A DNA stretch of 64,000 nucleotides from Bacteroidales bacterium (GTDB taxonomy: Bacteria; Bacteroidota; Bacteroidia; Bacteroidales; UBA932): the NCBI GenBank assembly GCA_017442315.1, contig JAFRZX010000035.1:1-64000 (forward strand). The letters are read 5' to 3'. Below, one piece after another: positions 26,960-36,613 of the stretch (positions are counted from its first letter, which is position 1; each line of letters begins with the position of its first letter). The notes below the pieces were generated by a model. The model saw nothing but the letters and a program-made list of their open reading frames with translations. It did no database searches and was not told where the DNA came from. A program made the position numbers and the translations under genes.

Positions 26960-29251
26960 ATGATGAAGAAATTTTTTATTGCATCAGTCTGCATGCTTGC
27001 AGTTTTATTTCTAGCAGGTGCAGCTGAGCGTAGGGTATCAGAGGCAAGTGTTCATGGCCATGTGTTGGATAAGGATACCGGTGAGCATGTGCCGTTTTTG
27101 TTAGTGTCTTTGAAAGGTACTACAATAGCGACGACAACTGGCGACAGCGGACATTATTTTCTTGAACATCTTCCTGAGGGAAAGTTTATTCTTCAGGTCT
27201 CCGGCATAGGATATAAGACGTCTGAAATTGAAGTCGAACTCAAGGATGGAATATCCCTGGAAGTTAATTTCCAGCTTGAGGAGGATGTCGTTCTGCTTGA
27301 TGGTGTAGTTGTATCGGCCAATCGCAGCGAGACAACCAGACGTATGGCTCCCACTCTGGTGAATGTCGTGAATATGGATACATATGACAAGGTCAATGCA
27401 ACTTCTTTGTCTCAGGGCCTTGTTTTTCAGCCGGGGGTCCGCGTGGAGAACAACTGTCAGAACTGCAGCTACCAGCAGGTAAGAATCAATGGACTGGATG
27501 GCCCATATACTCAGATACTGATAGATTCCCGTCCTGTATTCAGCGCTCTTGCCGGTGTTTACGGAATAGAGCAGTTACCTGCCAACATGGTGGATAGGGT
27601 AGAAGTCATGCGTGGTGGCGGATCAGCCCTTTTCGGGTCCTCAGCAATAGCAGGTACAATAAATATAATCACGAGGGAGCCGGTAAGGAATTCGGCATCG
27701 ATATCACATTCCATAAGCAGCCTTAACGGTACTGGAGCATTCGACAATAACACATCTCTGAATGCCTCATTGGTGACAGAAGATAACAAGATGGGTATTG
27801 CAGTCTTTGGTCAGAATCGTCATAAGGACGGATATGACCATGATGGAGACGGATTTACGGAACTGACGGAAATGAACGGACAGACTCTTGGCATGCGCGG
27901 ATATATCAAGACCGGATTATACAGCAAACTTACTGCAGAATACCATCATCTTCAGGAATACAGGCGTGGAGGTGACAATCTCCATCTCCCTCCCCATGAA
28001 GTTATGATTGCCGAACAGGTGCGCCATGGCATAAATACCGGTTCATTGAAGTATGAATGGTTCTCCCGTGATGAACGCCATCGTTTCAATGTATTCGGAT
28101 CCGTACAGCATATCAACCGTGAGAGTTATTATGGAGCAGGCATGGACCCGGATGCTTATGGAGAAACAGAAGATCTGACATGGGTCATTGGTGGACAGTA
28201 TGTCCATAAGTTCGAGAACTGCATCTTCATGCCTGCAGATCTTACTGCCGGTGTAGAATACAATCAGGATCATCTGGAAGACAATATGTGGGGATACAAC
28301 AGGGTTATTGATCAGGTTGTGCGTATTGGCAGTATGTATCTTCAGAATGAATGGAAGAACGCAAAATGGAGTTTCCTGCTAGGAGGACGTCTTGACAAGC
28401 ATAATCTTATTGACGGCATGATTTTCAGTCCAAGAGCCAATCTGAGATATAATCCGGTAGAGAATGTCAATCTGCGTGCCAGTTATTCATTTGGATTCCG
28501 TGCTCCTCAGGCCTTTGATGAAGACCTTCATATAGATAATGTTGGAGGAACAGTTTCGATGATACGTCTGGCAGATGACCTTCGTGTGGAGAAATCTCAA
28601 AGTGTCAGCATTTCAGCAGATATTTATCATTCATGGGGCAGCTGGCAGGGCAATATCCTTGTCGAGGGCTTCTTTACAGATCTTTCTGATGTGTTTGCCC
28701 TGACTGAGACCGGCTATGAAAACGGTGTGCTGATAAAGGAACGAAGAAATGAATCCGGTGCACAAGTCTACGGAGGAAATATCGAGGGTAAGATTGCATA
28801 TAAAAGTTTATGGCAGTTTCAGGCCGGGGTTACCTTCCAGAATTCAGCCTATAAGGAGGCCCGTGCATGGGCTGACGATGTTGAGGCTACTGCTGCAATG
28901 TTCCGTACGCCTGATTTCTATGGTTATTTCGTCACCTCCTGCAATCCTTTGAAGCGGCTGATGCTGTCTCTCAGCGGAACATATACAGGAAGCATGCTTG
29001 TTGAGCATCATGCCGGATGGATTGATTCCAACCGTACGGAGAAGACTCCGGGATTCTTTGACATGAATTTCAAGGCGGCATATGATTTCAAGTTATATAA
29101 TAATATCAAGCTTCAGTTGAATGCCGGTGTACAGAACATATTCAATGCTTTCCAGAATGATTTCGATCAGGGACCTGACCGTGATTCAGGTTACATCTAT
29201 GGACCTGCTGCTCCGAGAAGTTTCTATCTGGGTGTCAAACTGAGCTATTGA
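26960..29251 (+). CDS. TonB-dependent outer-membrane receptor (metal, haem or corrinoid type)
   Basis: A 763-aa receptor, shorter than SusC proteins and with no SusD partner. Signal peptide (about 1-22), a carboxypeptidase-regulatory-like domain (about 30-110, VHGHVLDKDTGEHVPFLLVSL), a plug (about 115-235) with INGLDGPYTQILIDSRPV and a canonical VEVMRGGGSALFGSSAIAGTINIITREP segment, and a barrel ending FYLGVKLSY. A CQNC motif in the plug (VENNCQNCSYQQVRI) precedes INGLDG and could bind metal. This architecture fits FepA/BtuB/HmuR-like receptors for iron chelates, haem or cobalamin; the ligand cannot be told from the sequence. Confidence 0.85.
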   Translation: MMKKFFIASVCMLAVLFLAGAAERRVSEASVHGHVLDKDTGEHVPFLLVSLKGTTIATTTGDSGHYFLEHLPEGKFILQVSGIGYKTSEIEVELKDGISLEVNFQLEEDVVLLDGVVVSANRSETTRRMAPTLVNVVNMDTYDKVNATSLSQGLVFQPGVRVENNCQNCSYQQVRINGLDGPYTQILIDSRPVFSALAGVYGIEQLPANMVDRVEVMRGGGSALFGSSAIAGTINIITREPVRNSASISHSISSLNGTGAFDNNTSLNASLVTEDNKMGIAVFGQNRHKDGYDHDGDGFTELTEMNGQTLGMRGYIKTGLYSKLTAEYHHLQEYRRGGDNLHLPPHEVMIAEQVRHGINTGSLKYEWFSRDERHRFNVFGSVQHINRESYYGAGMDPDAYGETEDLTWVIGGQYVHKFENCIFMPADLTAGVEYNQDHLEDNMWGYNRVIDQVVRIGSMYLQNEWKNAKWSFLLGGRLDKHNLIDGMIFSPRANLRYNPVENVNLRASYSFGFRAPQAFDEDLHIDNVGGTVSMIRLADDLRVEKSQSVSISADIYHSWGSWQGNILVEGFFTDLSDVFALTETGYENGVLIKERRNESGAQVYGGNIEGKIAYKSLWQFQAGVTFQNSAYKEARAWADDVEATAAMFRTPDFYGYFVTSCNPLKRLMLSLSGTYTGSMLVEHHAGWIDSNRTEKTPGFFDMNFKAAYDFKLYNNIKLQLNAGVQNIFNAFQNDFDQGPDRDSGYIYGPAAPRSFYLGVKLSY

Positions 29252-29266
29252 TGAGATATGTTTATT

Positions 29267-29305
29267 GAAAAGCGCGCTGCGGTTATGAACCGTAGCGCGC
29301 TTTTC
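29267..29305. terminator. Bidirectional intrinsic terminator between the receptor gene and dnaK
   Basis: An 18-bp stem (29267-29284 with 29288-29305, one G-T wobble) with a 3-nt ATG loop. The stem starts GAAAA and ends TTTTC, so it carries an A-tract on one side and a T-tract on the other, and serves both convergent genes. Confidence 0.85.
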
Positions 29306-29354
29306 TTCAGTATATATAGATACTCTTTTGTTCCGTTAATGGAACATCTGCTTG

Positions 29355-31250
29355 TTACTGCTCGTCAACTCCTTGATCGTCAGCACCCTGAGGACCTGCC
29401 TGTCCGTTGAATGGACCTTGCTGAGCTCCTGGCTGAGGACCAGCCTGAGCAGCCTTTGCCATATCCTCGGATGCAGCATGCCATGCAGCTTCGAGTTCTG
29501 CGTTGTACTTGTCGATATCTGTAAGGTTCTTGGCCTCTACAGCAGTCTTGAGTGAGTTCATGGCGCTTTCGATAGCATTCTTCTTTTCTGCAGGTATCTT
29601 GTCGCCGTACTCCTTGAGGTTCTTCTCTGTCTGGAAGCACATTGCATCAGCATTGTTGATCTTGTCGATGCGGTCTTTTTCAGCCTTGTCTGCAGCTTCA
29701 TTTGCCTTTGCCTCATCCCTCATTCTCTTGATTTCATCTTCAGAAAGTCCAGATGATGCTTCGATGCGGATGTTCTGTTCCTTGCCAGTAGCCTTATCCT
29801 TAGCCGATACGTTGAGGATACCGTTTGCGTCGATATCGAAGGTCACTTCAATCTGAGGTACGCCTCTAGGTGCAGGAGCAATTCCGTCGAGGATGAAGTT
29901 ACCGATGAGCTTGTTGTCCTTTGCCATCGGACGCTCTCCCTGGAGTACATGTACGTCTACTGCAGGCTGATTATCGGCAGCTGTAGAGAATACCTGTGAC
30001 TTCTTGGTCGGGATTGTTGTATTCGCTTCGATGAGTTTTGTCATCACTCCACCGAGTGTCTCGATACCGAGTGAAAGCGGTGTAACATCAAGAAGAAGCA
30101 CGTCCTTTACATCTCCAGCAAGCACACCACCCTGGATGGCAGCACCCATTGCTACAACTTCGTCTGGGTTTACGCTCTTGTTCGGAGCCTTTCCGAAGAA
30201 TTTCTCAACTACCGCCTGTATTGCAGGTATACGTGTAGATCCTCCTACGAGAAGCACTTCATTAATGTCAGATGCTGAAAGTCCGGCATCACTGAGGGCC
30301 TTGCGGCATGGCTCCACTGTCTTCTGGATGAGGTTGTCTGCCAACTGCTCGAACTTGGCTCTTGTCAGAGTCTTCACGAGGTGCTTAGGAACACCGTCTA
30401 CAGGCATAATGTAAGGAAGGTTGATTTCTGTGGAAGTCTGGCTTGAAAGCTCTATCTTGGCCTTCTCAGCAGCTTCCTTAAGTCTCTGTAGGGCCATCGG
30501 GTCTTTCTTAAGGTCGATGCCGCTGTTCTCTGCAGCAAATTCGGAAGCAAGCCAGTCGATGATCACCTGGTCGAAGTCATCACCTCCGAGGTGGGTATCT
30601 CCATTGGTAGAAAGAACCTCGAACACGCCGTCTCCAAGCTCCATGATAGAGATATCGAATGTACCGCCGCCAAGGTCGTATACAGCCACCTTCATATCCT
30701 TGTTCTGCTTGTCAAGACCATAGGCCAGAGCTGCTGCCGTAGGCTCGTTGATGATACGTTTAACATCAAGTCCTGCAATCTTGCCGGCTTCCTTTGTAGC
30801 CTGGCGCTGTGAGTCCGAGAAGTATGCAGGAACTGTAATGACAGCTTCTGTAACTTCCTGACCAAGATATTCTTCAGCTGTCTTCTTCATCTTCTGAAGA
30901 ATCATGGCTGAAATTTCCTGTGGTGAATAAAGTCGTCCGTCTATATCAACTCTAGGAGTGTTGTTTTCACCCTTTACAACCTTATATGGAACACGTGCTG
31001 CATCTGATGCAACCTGATCATAAGTCTCACCCATGAATCTCTTTATTGAGAATACGGTCTTGTGAGGGTTAGTGATTGCCTGACGTTTTGCAGGATTACC
31101 TATCTTTCTTTCGCCTCCGTCTGTGAATGCTACAACGGAAGGAGTTGTTCTCTGACCTTCATTATTGATGATGACAGTAGGTTCGTTACCTTCCATCACA
31201 GCTACGCATGAGTTGGTGGTTCCAAGGTCAATTCCAATGATTTTTCCCAT
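29355..31250 (-). CDS. dnaK: Molecular chaperone DnaK (Hsp70)
   Basis: A 631-aa Hsp70 chaperone. Start at the ATG at 31248-31250, giving [15 protein letters not shown]; the frame is open 10 codons further up without homology. ATPase motifs: [31 protein letters not shown], and [12 protein letters not shown] near residue 340. The substrate-binding domain begins near residue 390 ([16 protein letters not shown]). The tail is rich in Gly, Gln and Ala and ends GVDEQ. No dnaJ or grpE adjoins it and no CIRCE element is visible upstream; instead there are repeated TGTCA motifs at 31397-31409. Confidence 0.98.
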   Translation of the reverse strand: MGKIIGIDLGTTNSCVAVMEGNEPTVIINNEGQRTTPSVVAFTDGGERKIGNPAKRQAITNPHKTVFSIKRFMGETYDQVASDAARVPYKVVKGENNTPRVDIDGRLYSPQEISAMILQKMKKTAEEYLGQEVTEAVITVPAYFSDSQRQATKEAGKIAGLDVKRIINEPTAAALAYGLDKQNKDMKVAVYDLGGGTFDISIMELGDGVFEVLSTNGDTHLGGDDFDQVIIDWLASEFAAENSGIDLKKDPMALQRLKEAAEKAKIELSSQTSTEINLPYIMPVDGVPKHLVKTLTRAKFEQLADNLIQKTVEPCRKALSDAGLSASDINEVLLVGGSTRIPAIQAVVEKFFGKAPNKSVNPDEVVAMGAAIQGGVLAGDVKDVLLLDVTPLSLGIETLGGVMTKLIEANTTIPTKKSQVFSTAADNQPAVDVHVLQGERPMAKDNKLIGNFILDGIAPAPRGVPQIEVTFDIDANGILNVSAKDKATGKEQNIRIEASSGLSEDEIKRMRDEAKANEAADKAEKDRIDKINNADAMCFQTEKNLKEYGDKIPAEKKNAIESAMNSLKTAVEAKNLTDIDKYNAELEAAWHAASEDMAKAAQAGPQPGAQQGPFNGQAGPQGADDQGVDEQ

Positions 31251-31396
31251 AATTACTATAATTTTAAAATTTACTTTCAATTCAGTCTCTTGTCTCTGCT
31301 CCGGTGTGCGCCTTTGCGAAACCTGCAGATCCGTGGCAATTTCAGCCGCCCGGATAATAACGAAACCTATGCCAATGCCTTCAATGGAAAAATATA

Positions 31397-31409
31397 TGTC
31401 AAAATGTCA
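31397..31409. promoter_or_regulatory. TGTCA repeat upstream of dnaK
   Basis: TGTCA at 31397-31401 and again at 31405-31409; the minus strand (dnaK direction) reads TGACATTTTGACA. It resembles the perfect palindrome TGACATAATGTCA upstream of the htrA gene (56972-56984), agreeing at 10 of 13 positions. It lies between dnaK and the divergent pseudouridine synthase gene. A role in stress control is only inferred. Confidence 0.35.
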
Positions 31410-31485
31410 GTTTTTGTCTGCCAAATGAATGGAAGTAATGACATATTTACTATTTTTGCGGCTGCTTTTCTAAGCATATGAATCT

Positions 31486-32214
31486 ATGATATATCGTGAA
31501 CTGCCGCTTGAGGAATTCAATGACCTCGCATCAAGAATACTGTATGAAGACAATCACCTTCTTGTCGTGAACAAGAAAGTAGGGGAAATCGTACAGGGTG
31601 ACAAGACCGGAGATGAGCCGTTGAGCGAAAAGTATAAGGCATTCATCGCTCAGCGTGATGCAAAGCCTGGGCTGGTATTCATGGGACTTCCACACCGTCT
31701 TGATCGTCCTGTCAGCGGTATTACCGTCTTAGCCAAGACTTCAAAGGCTTTGGAGCGTATGAATGCGATGTTCAGGAATTCAGACGTACACAAATTCTAT
31801 TGGGCTCTCGTCTGCAATGCTCCTCTTCAGGAAGAGGGACATCTGGAAGATATGCTGTGGCGCAATGAAAAGCAGAACAAGTCCTATGTCTGCCGTCCTG
31901 GAGCTGCACGAAAGGATGCCAGACTTGCCCGGCTCAACTACAGGCAGATATCAAGAACAGAGCGTTATTGGCTTCTTGAAGTGGAACTCCTTACAGGACG
32001 CCACCATCAGATCCGTTGTCAGCTTTCCAATATGGGATGTCCTATAAAAGGAGACCTTAAATACGGATCTCCGCGATCCAATCCTGACGGAGGAATATCT
32101 CTTCACGCACGCCGCATCACTTTCCTGCATCCGGTAAAAAAAGAACCGGTCACCATTGAGGCACCGGTTCCTTCTTCCTGGAAAGGTATATACCAGTCGG
32201 AAATCACAATTTAA
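31486..32214 (+). CDS. RluA-family RNA pseudouridine synthase
   Basis: A 242-aa enzyme that would isomerise uridine to pseudouridine in rRNA or tRNA. The catalytic motif is HRLDRPVSG near residue 70, with the Asp as nucleophile; further family blocks are LYEDNHLLVVNKKVG near residue 20, KFYWALV near 105, and ELLTGRHHQIRCQLSNMGCPIKGDLKYG near 165-190. No S4 domain is present, which fits the short RluA/RluC-like catalytic-only type. TATTTTTG at 31451-31458 may be its -7 element. The exact RNA target is unknown. Confidence 0.9.
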   Translation: MIYRELPLEEFNDLASRILYEDNHLLVVNKKVGEIVQGDKTGDEPLSEKYKAFIAQRDAKPGLVFMGLPHRLDRPVSGITVLAKTSKALERMNAMFRNSDVHKFYWALVCNAPLQEEGHLEDMLWRNEKQNKSYVCRPGAARKDARLARLNYRQISRTERYWLLEVELLTGRHHQIRCQLSNMGCPIKGDLKYGSPRSNPDGGISLHARRITFLHPVKKEPVTIEAPVPSSWKGIYQSEITI

Positions 32215-32234
32215 ATCCGATCTCTGGTCTGGAG

Positions 32235-33635
32235 CTATATTTCCATCTTCTTCCTCTTCCAGTTAAGGATAGGAAGCAGGAATGCTATTACTGCAGCCCC
32301 TACCCAGAAGATGGAGACATATGTAAAGTCGTATTGCAGGATTTCTCCTGTTACTGCATCCTTGACTGCATTTCCGTCGATCAGCCATCCGCTGATGACG
32401 TTCATCAGACCGGCTGCAATATATGATGCCAGACCGACTATGCCCAGGGCTGCACCTGTAGCTTTGCGGGGAACCAGGTCGACTGCCATCAGGCCACCAA
32501 CGAAGCAGATGAGCACGCCGATTGCGATTCCGAACAGTGACATTGCCAGAATATTCACCAGCCATCCGTCACCTCCATAGAGGAACAAGACGAGGGCTAC
32601 AGATTCCATGATGCCGGCAGTCAGGGCCGGCCACTTCCTGTCACCCTTGAAGACAGTATCGGAAATCCATCCGGCGCACACCGTACCGAGAATTCCGGCT
32701 ACGGTATTCACCGCAATTATCATCGCAGCTTCTTCCAGTCCGAATCCTTTTACTTTCTGCAGAAAGAACATACCCCATTCGTTGATTGCATATCGACTCA
32801 TGTACATGAATGCACTTGAGAGGGCAAGAATCCATACTCCAGGGTTACGCAACACCGCTTTCTGAATCCGTCCGGCATCGGCTTTCGAGACTTCTTCTTC
32901 CTTGGAAGCTTCCTGCTTTTCTCCTGCCAGCACCTCTATGGAAGGAAGACCTTTGCTTTCGGGAGTATCATGGAGCCAGAGCATTATCAGGATGACTCCT
33001 ACCACTCCAGCTATTGCAGCTCCGAAGAATCCCCACTGCCATCCGGCTGCTGAAACCAGCAGACTTACGAATATGAAGGAGAGGCCTTCACCGAAGTTAT
33101 GGGAGGCACTGAAGAAGCCATAGAAGGTACCTCTGATCCTAAGAGGAAACCATCTTGACAATGATATTATGGCCGGTGCTGCTCCCATTGACTGCGACCA
33201 CCCGTTTATGGCCCACATCACAGCAAATGTTACGAGCATTACAGAACTTGCTACACCAGCTGCGCCGTCACTCATTCCTAATATCCCCATGACAAAGTTT
33301 GCCACTGCGGAGACGATAAGTCCCGTAGCCATGAACTTCTTTATATTGCTGTGATCAGCAAGGAAACCATTAACAAACTTTCCGGCAGCATATGCCCAGT
33401 ACAGACATGCTCCAATAAGTCCAAGTTGGGTGGCATTGAGGAAACCGCTGTCAATGATAGGTTGTTTCATCACGTTGAGTGACGTGCGGCAGACATAGTA
33501 TAGACTGTATCCCAGTGTTCCTGCAATGAAGGCCTGGATACGAAGTTTCTTGTAATATCCGTCAATCTTTTCTGCCGGTACTTTTACTCCGGAAGGTTGA
33601 CTGGTTTTATAGAATGATAATAGTCTTTTGAACAT
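32235..33635 (-). CDS. MFS transporter, organophosphate:Pi antiporter (OPA; GlpT/UhpT/UhpC-like)
   Basis: A 466-aa inner-membrane transporter with about twelve hydrophobic segments. The start (YYKKLRIQAFIAGTLGYSLYYVCRTSLNVMKQPI) and the NGWSQSMGAAPAIISLSRWFP block near residue 145 match the OPA family, which exchanges glycerol-3-phosphate or hexose phosphates for phosphate. A hydrophilic loop of about 30 residues (EVLAGEKQEASKEEEVSKADAG) splits the two halves. It is the last gene of the minus-strand run that includes four phosphodiester-glycosidase-type genes, which would release phosphorylated products. A 73-bp repeat element separates it from that run, so co-transcription is uncertain. Confidence 0.85.
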   Translation of the reverse strand: MFKRLLSFYKTSQPSGVKVPAEKIDGYYKKLRIQAFIAGTLGYSLYYVCRTSLNVMKQPIIDSGFLNATQLGLIGACLYWAYAAGKFVNGFLADHSNIKKFMATGLIVSAVANFVMGILGMSDGAAGVASSVMLVTFAVMWAINGWSQSMGAAPAIISLSRWFPLRIRGTFYGFFSASHNFGEGLSFIFVSLLVSAAGWQWGFFGAAIAGVVGVILIMLWLHDTPESKGLPSIEVLAGEKQEASKEEEVSKADAGRIQKAVLRNPGVWILALSSAFMYMSRYAINEWGMFFLQKVKGFGLEEAAMIIAVNTVAGILGTVCAGWISDTVFKGDRKWPALTAGIMESVALVLFLYGGDGWLVNILAMSLFGIAIGVLICFVGGLMAVDLVPRKATGAALGIVGLASYIAAGLMNVISGWLIDGNAVKDAVTGEILQYDFTYVSIFWVGAAVIAFLLPILNWKRKKMEI

Positions 33636-33655
33636 TGAATGATAAAATTTGTGTC

Positions 33656-33728
33656 ATAGATTGCCATGTCAGAACTTCATCCCTCTTCACGCTGTCATTG
33701 TGAGGATCGGAGCGACGTGGCAATCTAT
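33656..33728. repeat. MITE-like palindromic intergenic element
   Basis: A 73-bp element bounded by perfect 11-bp terminal inverted repeats, ATAGATTGCCA (33656-33666) and TGGCAATCTAT (33718-33728). Its right half (TGTCATTGTGAGGATCGG then AGCGACGTGGCAATC) resembles the widespread GATTGCCACGTCGCTNCGCTCCTCGCAATGACA intergenic repeat that I recall from many bacterial genomes. No ORF inside. Only one copy was found in this window. Confidence 0.6.
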
Positions 33729-33736
33729 ACATATTG

Positions 33737-35464
33737 TCAGTACACTACTATAAGATTAGGTACAGAGCGCTCTCCCTCGTGGTCGAACTTCTTGTTGTCA
33801 TAAGGGTGGTTTATGACCCCTGTCTTCTCTGTCCAGAGGGTTGTCGAACCGCCTCCGTCAAGGTTGATCGCATTGGTCATCCCCAGCATATGGCAAATAT
33901 ATGCTGTCTCATAGATAGTTGCTCCGTCAGCTTTGCCTTTGAAACGTCCGTCTATCACCAGCAGATAGGCGTTGCCCTCGTCGTCTGTTCCGAACGCGGC
34001 ACGAGGATGACGCTTGTCATAGAACTGGGCCGATGAATAATGTGTCCTGATCTTCGAGCCCTGCTTCTGTTCCTGAAGCATAGCCTCTATATTGGCTCCG
34101 TCAACCTTGTCACCTGTCAGAAGAGGAACCGCAATCGATCCATCTACGACCAGAAGCGGACCGGATGCCATAGCCTGATCCCAACCTTCACTGACGGCGT
34201 CATACTGCGTGGTGTCGGAAGCTGTATCGATTACTGCTTTCCTGCCCTTGCGGTCCTTCAGACCCATCAGGCCGTCAACGCGGTAGAGTTCCGTAGGATG
34301 AGTATATCCCAGCCTATCATTCTCTTCACGGAAATACACTGAAGGAATCCTCTGCTTCACATGGAAGTAGCCGCCGTTCAGGGCGAAGGCCGCACCGATT
34401 TCCTTGCCTATCTCACTTGGCTTGCCGGCAGTTTCACCCGGTCTGTGAAGGATATCGGTACTGAACTTTTTCATAGGATACTTCACCACGCAGATGCTCT
34501 GGGTAGAGTAGAACATCGGAATCTGGGCATACATGGCCTGAGCGCCTTTGCCAAGGTCTGTTATCTCCCATGATGCATTCACGAATTCGAGCGAGTCCTT
34601 TCCTGAGTTGTCAGGCTGAGGCAGCTCGCCCAGCAGAATAAGCCTTGCAGTATCAAGCTGCGCCGGCTCGCCATAGCATTCGAACATCATGATGCCGTCA
34701 TAACCATTCTCCTTTATGCCGGCCCAGAGAGCCTTATTGTTTATCAGACCTTTGCCTGGTATGAGGTGTCTTTCGTCGGCAAAGTCATAGTCTGACAGAT
34801 GCACTGTCCTTATCTTCCCTTTAGCAACAGCCTTGAGGTAGTCCTCATGGCTCTGATAGAGAAGATGATTGGTGTCAAAGCAAAGTCCGACCTCATCATA
34901 TCCTTCAATCAGTTTCATCATCTCCTCGCCGTTCTGACCAAGGCATGTACGTGGAAGGTTCTCCACGCAGAGGACTGCACCGATTTCCTTGGCGACTGGT
35001 GCCAGTTCTCCGATAGAGGCATGGCTGTTTGCAAGGCGCTGTTCCCTTTCAACCGGTGTAATCGGCTCCGAACTCGGATGAAGAACCAGATACTGTGGCT
35101 GGAAGACTCCGGCCACACGCATCATATCCTTCATATACTGCACATTTTCCGCCCTTTTGCTGTCGTCCAGTACGGAAATATCAAGCTTGCGGGAATATGG
35201 CATATGTACCGACCACACCTTGAGTCCTGAAGCATCAATATCCGCTTTCAAGGCAGCAGCCCTGTCACGGACTCCGGCAGTGTCCTTCCCGATCACATTG
35301 TTCATTGTGACCTCAATGTAGTCCAGCCCGCCGGCCTTGTTCTCCTTCATGGACTCAAGACCGAATCCGGTCCAGCGGCCAATGGATTTGCCGATAGGTG
35401 GTTCTCCTGCCCTTGCCCCGACAAAGGACAAGAGGCAGAAGATGATCAAAATTATACGATTCAT
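33737..35464 (-). CDS. Secreted fusion of sugar-isomerase-like TIM barrel and phosphodiester glycosidase (NAGPA)
   Basis: A 575-aa protein with a Sec signal peptide (about 1-19, ending VGARA). Residues about 20-285 form an AP-endonuclease-2-type TIM barrel as in sugar phosphate isomerase/epimerases (VHMPYSRKLDISV, YLVLHPSSEP, VLCVENLPRTCLGQ, GLCFDTNHLLY, VHLSDYD, GIMMFECYGE), with metal-binding-type Glu, Asp and His residues in place. Residues about 320-575 are an NAGPA domain, the fold of the enzyme that uncovers mannose-6-phosphate by cutting GlcNAc-1-phosphodiesters: AFALNGGYF, PRAAFGTDDEGNAYLLVIDGR and NAINLDGGGSTTLW. The end of the gene is 9 nt from the MITE-like element. It follows the BACON-NAGPA gene by 6 nt. 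Confidence 0.85.
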   Translation of the reverse strand: MNRIILIIFCLLSFVGARAGEPPIGKSIGRWTGFGLESMKENKAGGLDYIEVTMNNVIGKDTAGVRDRAAALKADIDASGLKVWSVHMPYSRKLDISVLDDSKRAENVQYMKDMMRVAGVFQPQYLVLHPSSEPITPVEREQRLANSHASIGELAPVAKEIGAVLCVENLPRTCLGQNGEEMMKLIEGYDEVGLCFDTNHLLYQSHEDYLKAVAKGKIRTVHLSDYDFADERHLIPGKGLINNKALWAGIKENGYDGIMMFECYGEPAQLDTARLILLGELPQPDNSGKDSLEFVNASWEITDLGKGAQAMYAQIPMFYSTQSICVVKYPMKKFSTDILHRPGETAGKPSEIGKEIGAAFALNGGYFHVKQRIPSVYFREENDRLGYTHPTELYRVDGLMGLKDRKGRKAVIDTASDTTQYDAVSEGWDQAMASGPLLVVDGSIAVPLLTGDKVDGANIEAMLQEQKQGSKIRTHYSSAQFYDKRHPRAAFGTDDEGNAYLLVIDGRFKGKADGATIYETAYICHMLGMTNAINLDGGGSTTLWTEKTGVINHPYDNKKFDHEGERSVPNLIVVY

Positions 35465-35470
35465 TTTACA

Positions 35471-36532
35471 TTATTGTTTTCTGACGATGGCAAGACCGTT
35501 TGGTACTTCTCTTTCCGTTGAAGTGCCATCCGTATCCTTTGGCTTGTTTATATAGCTGTAGTCAGTGTATGTCGTACCATCTTCACTACTCCTTTTTATA
35601 AAGATTGAAGATCCGCCTCCGTCCAGGTTTATTGCATTATATGCCCCTGCTGCTATCATTATCTCAGCAAGATCATAATACTTTGCACCATATGACCAGG
35701 AGTTATCTCTTCCATCTATGACAAGTAGATAGACAGTCTTACCGTCTTCAGAGACACCTACGGCTGTTCTTGGCTGATAATCATCGCTGTCGTTTCCATA
35801 GACTTCTCCGTATGCAACCAATCTTTGGCGACCACCGACTGCCTCCTGTATCTGCGATTTCAAGTTGGCGTACTGGCCCTGGTTCATAATCATGGCTGTG
35901 CCGTCTTGCTTGATAGCGAATACGGTGTTATAATTCTCCTGATAGAACGAATCCTTCAGGCAGACACCGTTTCTATAGCAGACGCCTTGAAGGAGGTTGT
36001 TGTCAGCAGTACGGAAAAAGTCTCCGTTTACTCCTCCAAGCACAGTCCACGACGCATTGTCTTCCTGCATTGCAGCAAACTGTTTCCTTATGGTCTGCAG
36101 GACAGTTGTGCTTGCAGATGTCGACTTGATGCTAGAGTTGGCATTGTCAGCACAACTGACAGCAATGGTCACGTCTCCCGAAAGATCAACCTCGTACATA
36201 TACATGGCCATCGGGTAGTTCGTTCCGGCCTGCTGGCCCTTGAACTGCATCTGAAGCATGCCTACGTTATCATTGATCAGGGTGTAGCTGTCGGATGTCA
36301 CTTTTGTGATGAAGTCGGTGTAGTACGCAATCTCTCTTGCTTTTGCATATACTGCACCTTTGAATATTGATGCATCCACATCCTGAGTGACAGTGACTTT
36401 ATAATATCTTCCGTTGAGTACTGCATATATCAGTGCTTCGCGGGAACGTGTACCGGTATTCACTTCCGCGTTGAAAGTGAATCCGGTGCTGGTCTTCTTC
36501 AGATCTGTCAGCCAGCTGGCTGTGGAGGACAC
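35471..36532 (-). CDS. BACON-phosphodiester glycosidase module without its own signal peptide
   Basis: A 353-aa reading from the GTG at 36530-36532, but the frame is open up to 36613, directly after the TGA that ends the beta-helix gene, and in the same frame as that gene. The extra 27 codons (TTDSIKADPAGGTYTVGV and so on) complete a BACON domain, so the module begins at the TGA, not at the GTG. The NAGPA domain follows: GGVNGDFF, PRTAVGVSEDGKTVYLLVIDGR, NAINLDGGGSSIF; all the motifs kept in active relatives are present. Its paralogue at 39456-40967 has a signal peptide and lipobox, while this one has none. It is therefore best read as the second half of an interrupted beta-helix-BACON-NAGPA protein, made by readthrough or no longer exported. 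Confidence 0.7.
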   Translation of the reverse strand: MSSTASWLTDLKKTSTGFTFNAEVNTGTRSREALIYAVLNGRYYKVTVTQDVDASIFKGAVYAKAREIAYYTDFITKVTSDSYTLINDNVGMLQMQFKGQQAGTNYPMAMYMYEVDLSGDVTIAVSCADNANSSIKSTSASTTVLQTIRKQFAAMQEDNASWTVLGGVNGDFFRTADNNLLQGVCYRNGVCLKDSFYQENYNTVFAIKQDGTAMIMNQGQYANLKSQIQEAVGGRQRLVAYGEVYGNDSDDYQPRTAVGVSEDGKTVYLLVIDGRDNSWSYGAKYYDLAEIMIAAGAYNAINLDGGGSSIFIKRSSEDGTTYTDYSYINKPKDTDGTSTEREVPNGLAIVRKQ

Positions 36533-36613
36533 TGTCCAGCTGCTTGAGCTGGAAGTGACCCCTACAGTGTATGTTCCACCGGCTGGATCTGCCTTGATGG
36601 AGTCAGTTGTCAG

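Noticed and set aside
31350-31375. Sigma-54-like promoter (TGGCAT...) upstream of dnaK
   Set aside because: The second half does not match the TTGC element at the required spacing.
31251-31485. CIRCE/HrcA operator upstream of dnaK
   Set aside because: No TTAGCACTC-N9-GAGTGCTAA element is present in the gap; only the TGTCA repeats are visible.
32143-32170. Inverted repeat GAACCGGT / ACCGGTTC near the end of the pseudouridine synthase gene as a terminator
   Set aside because: It lies inside the coding sequence about 45 nt before the stop and is not followed by a T-run; probably a by-product of codon choice.
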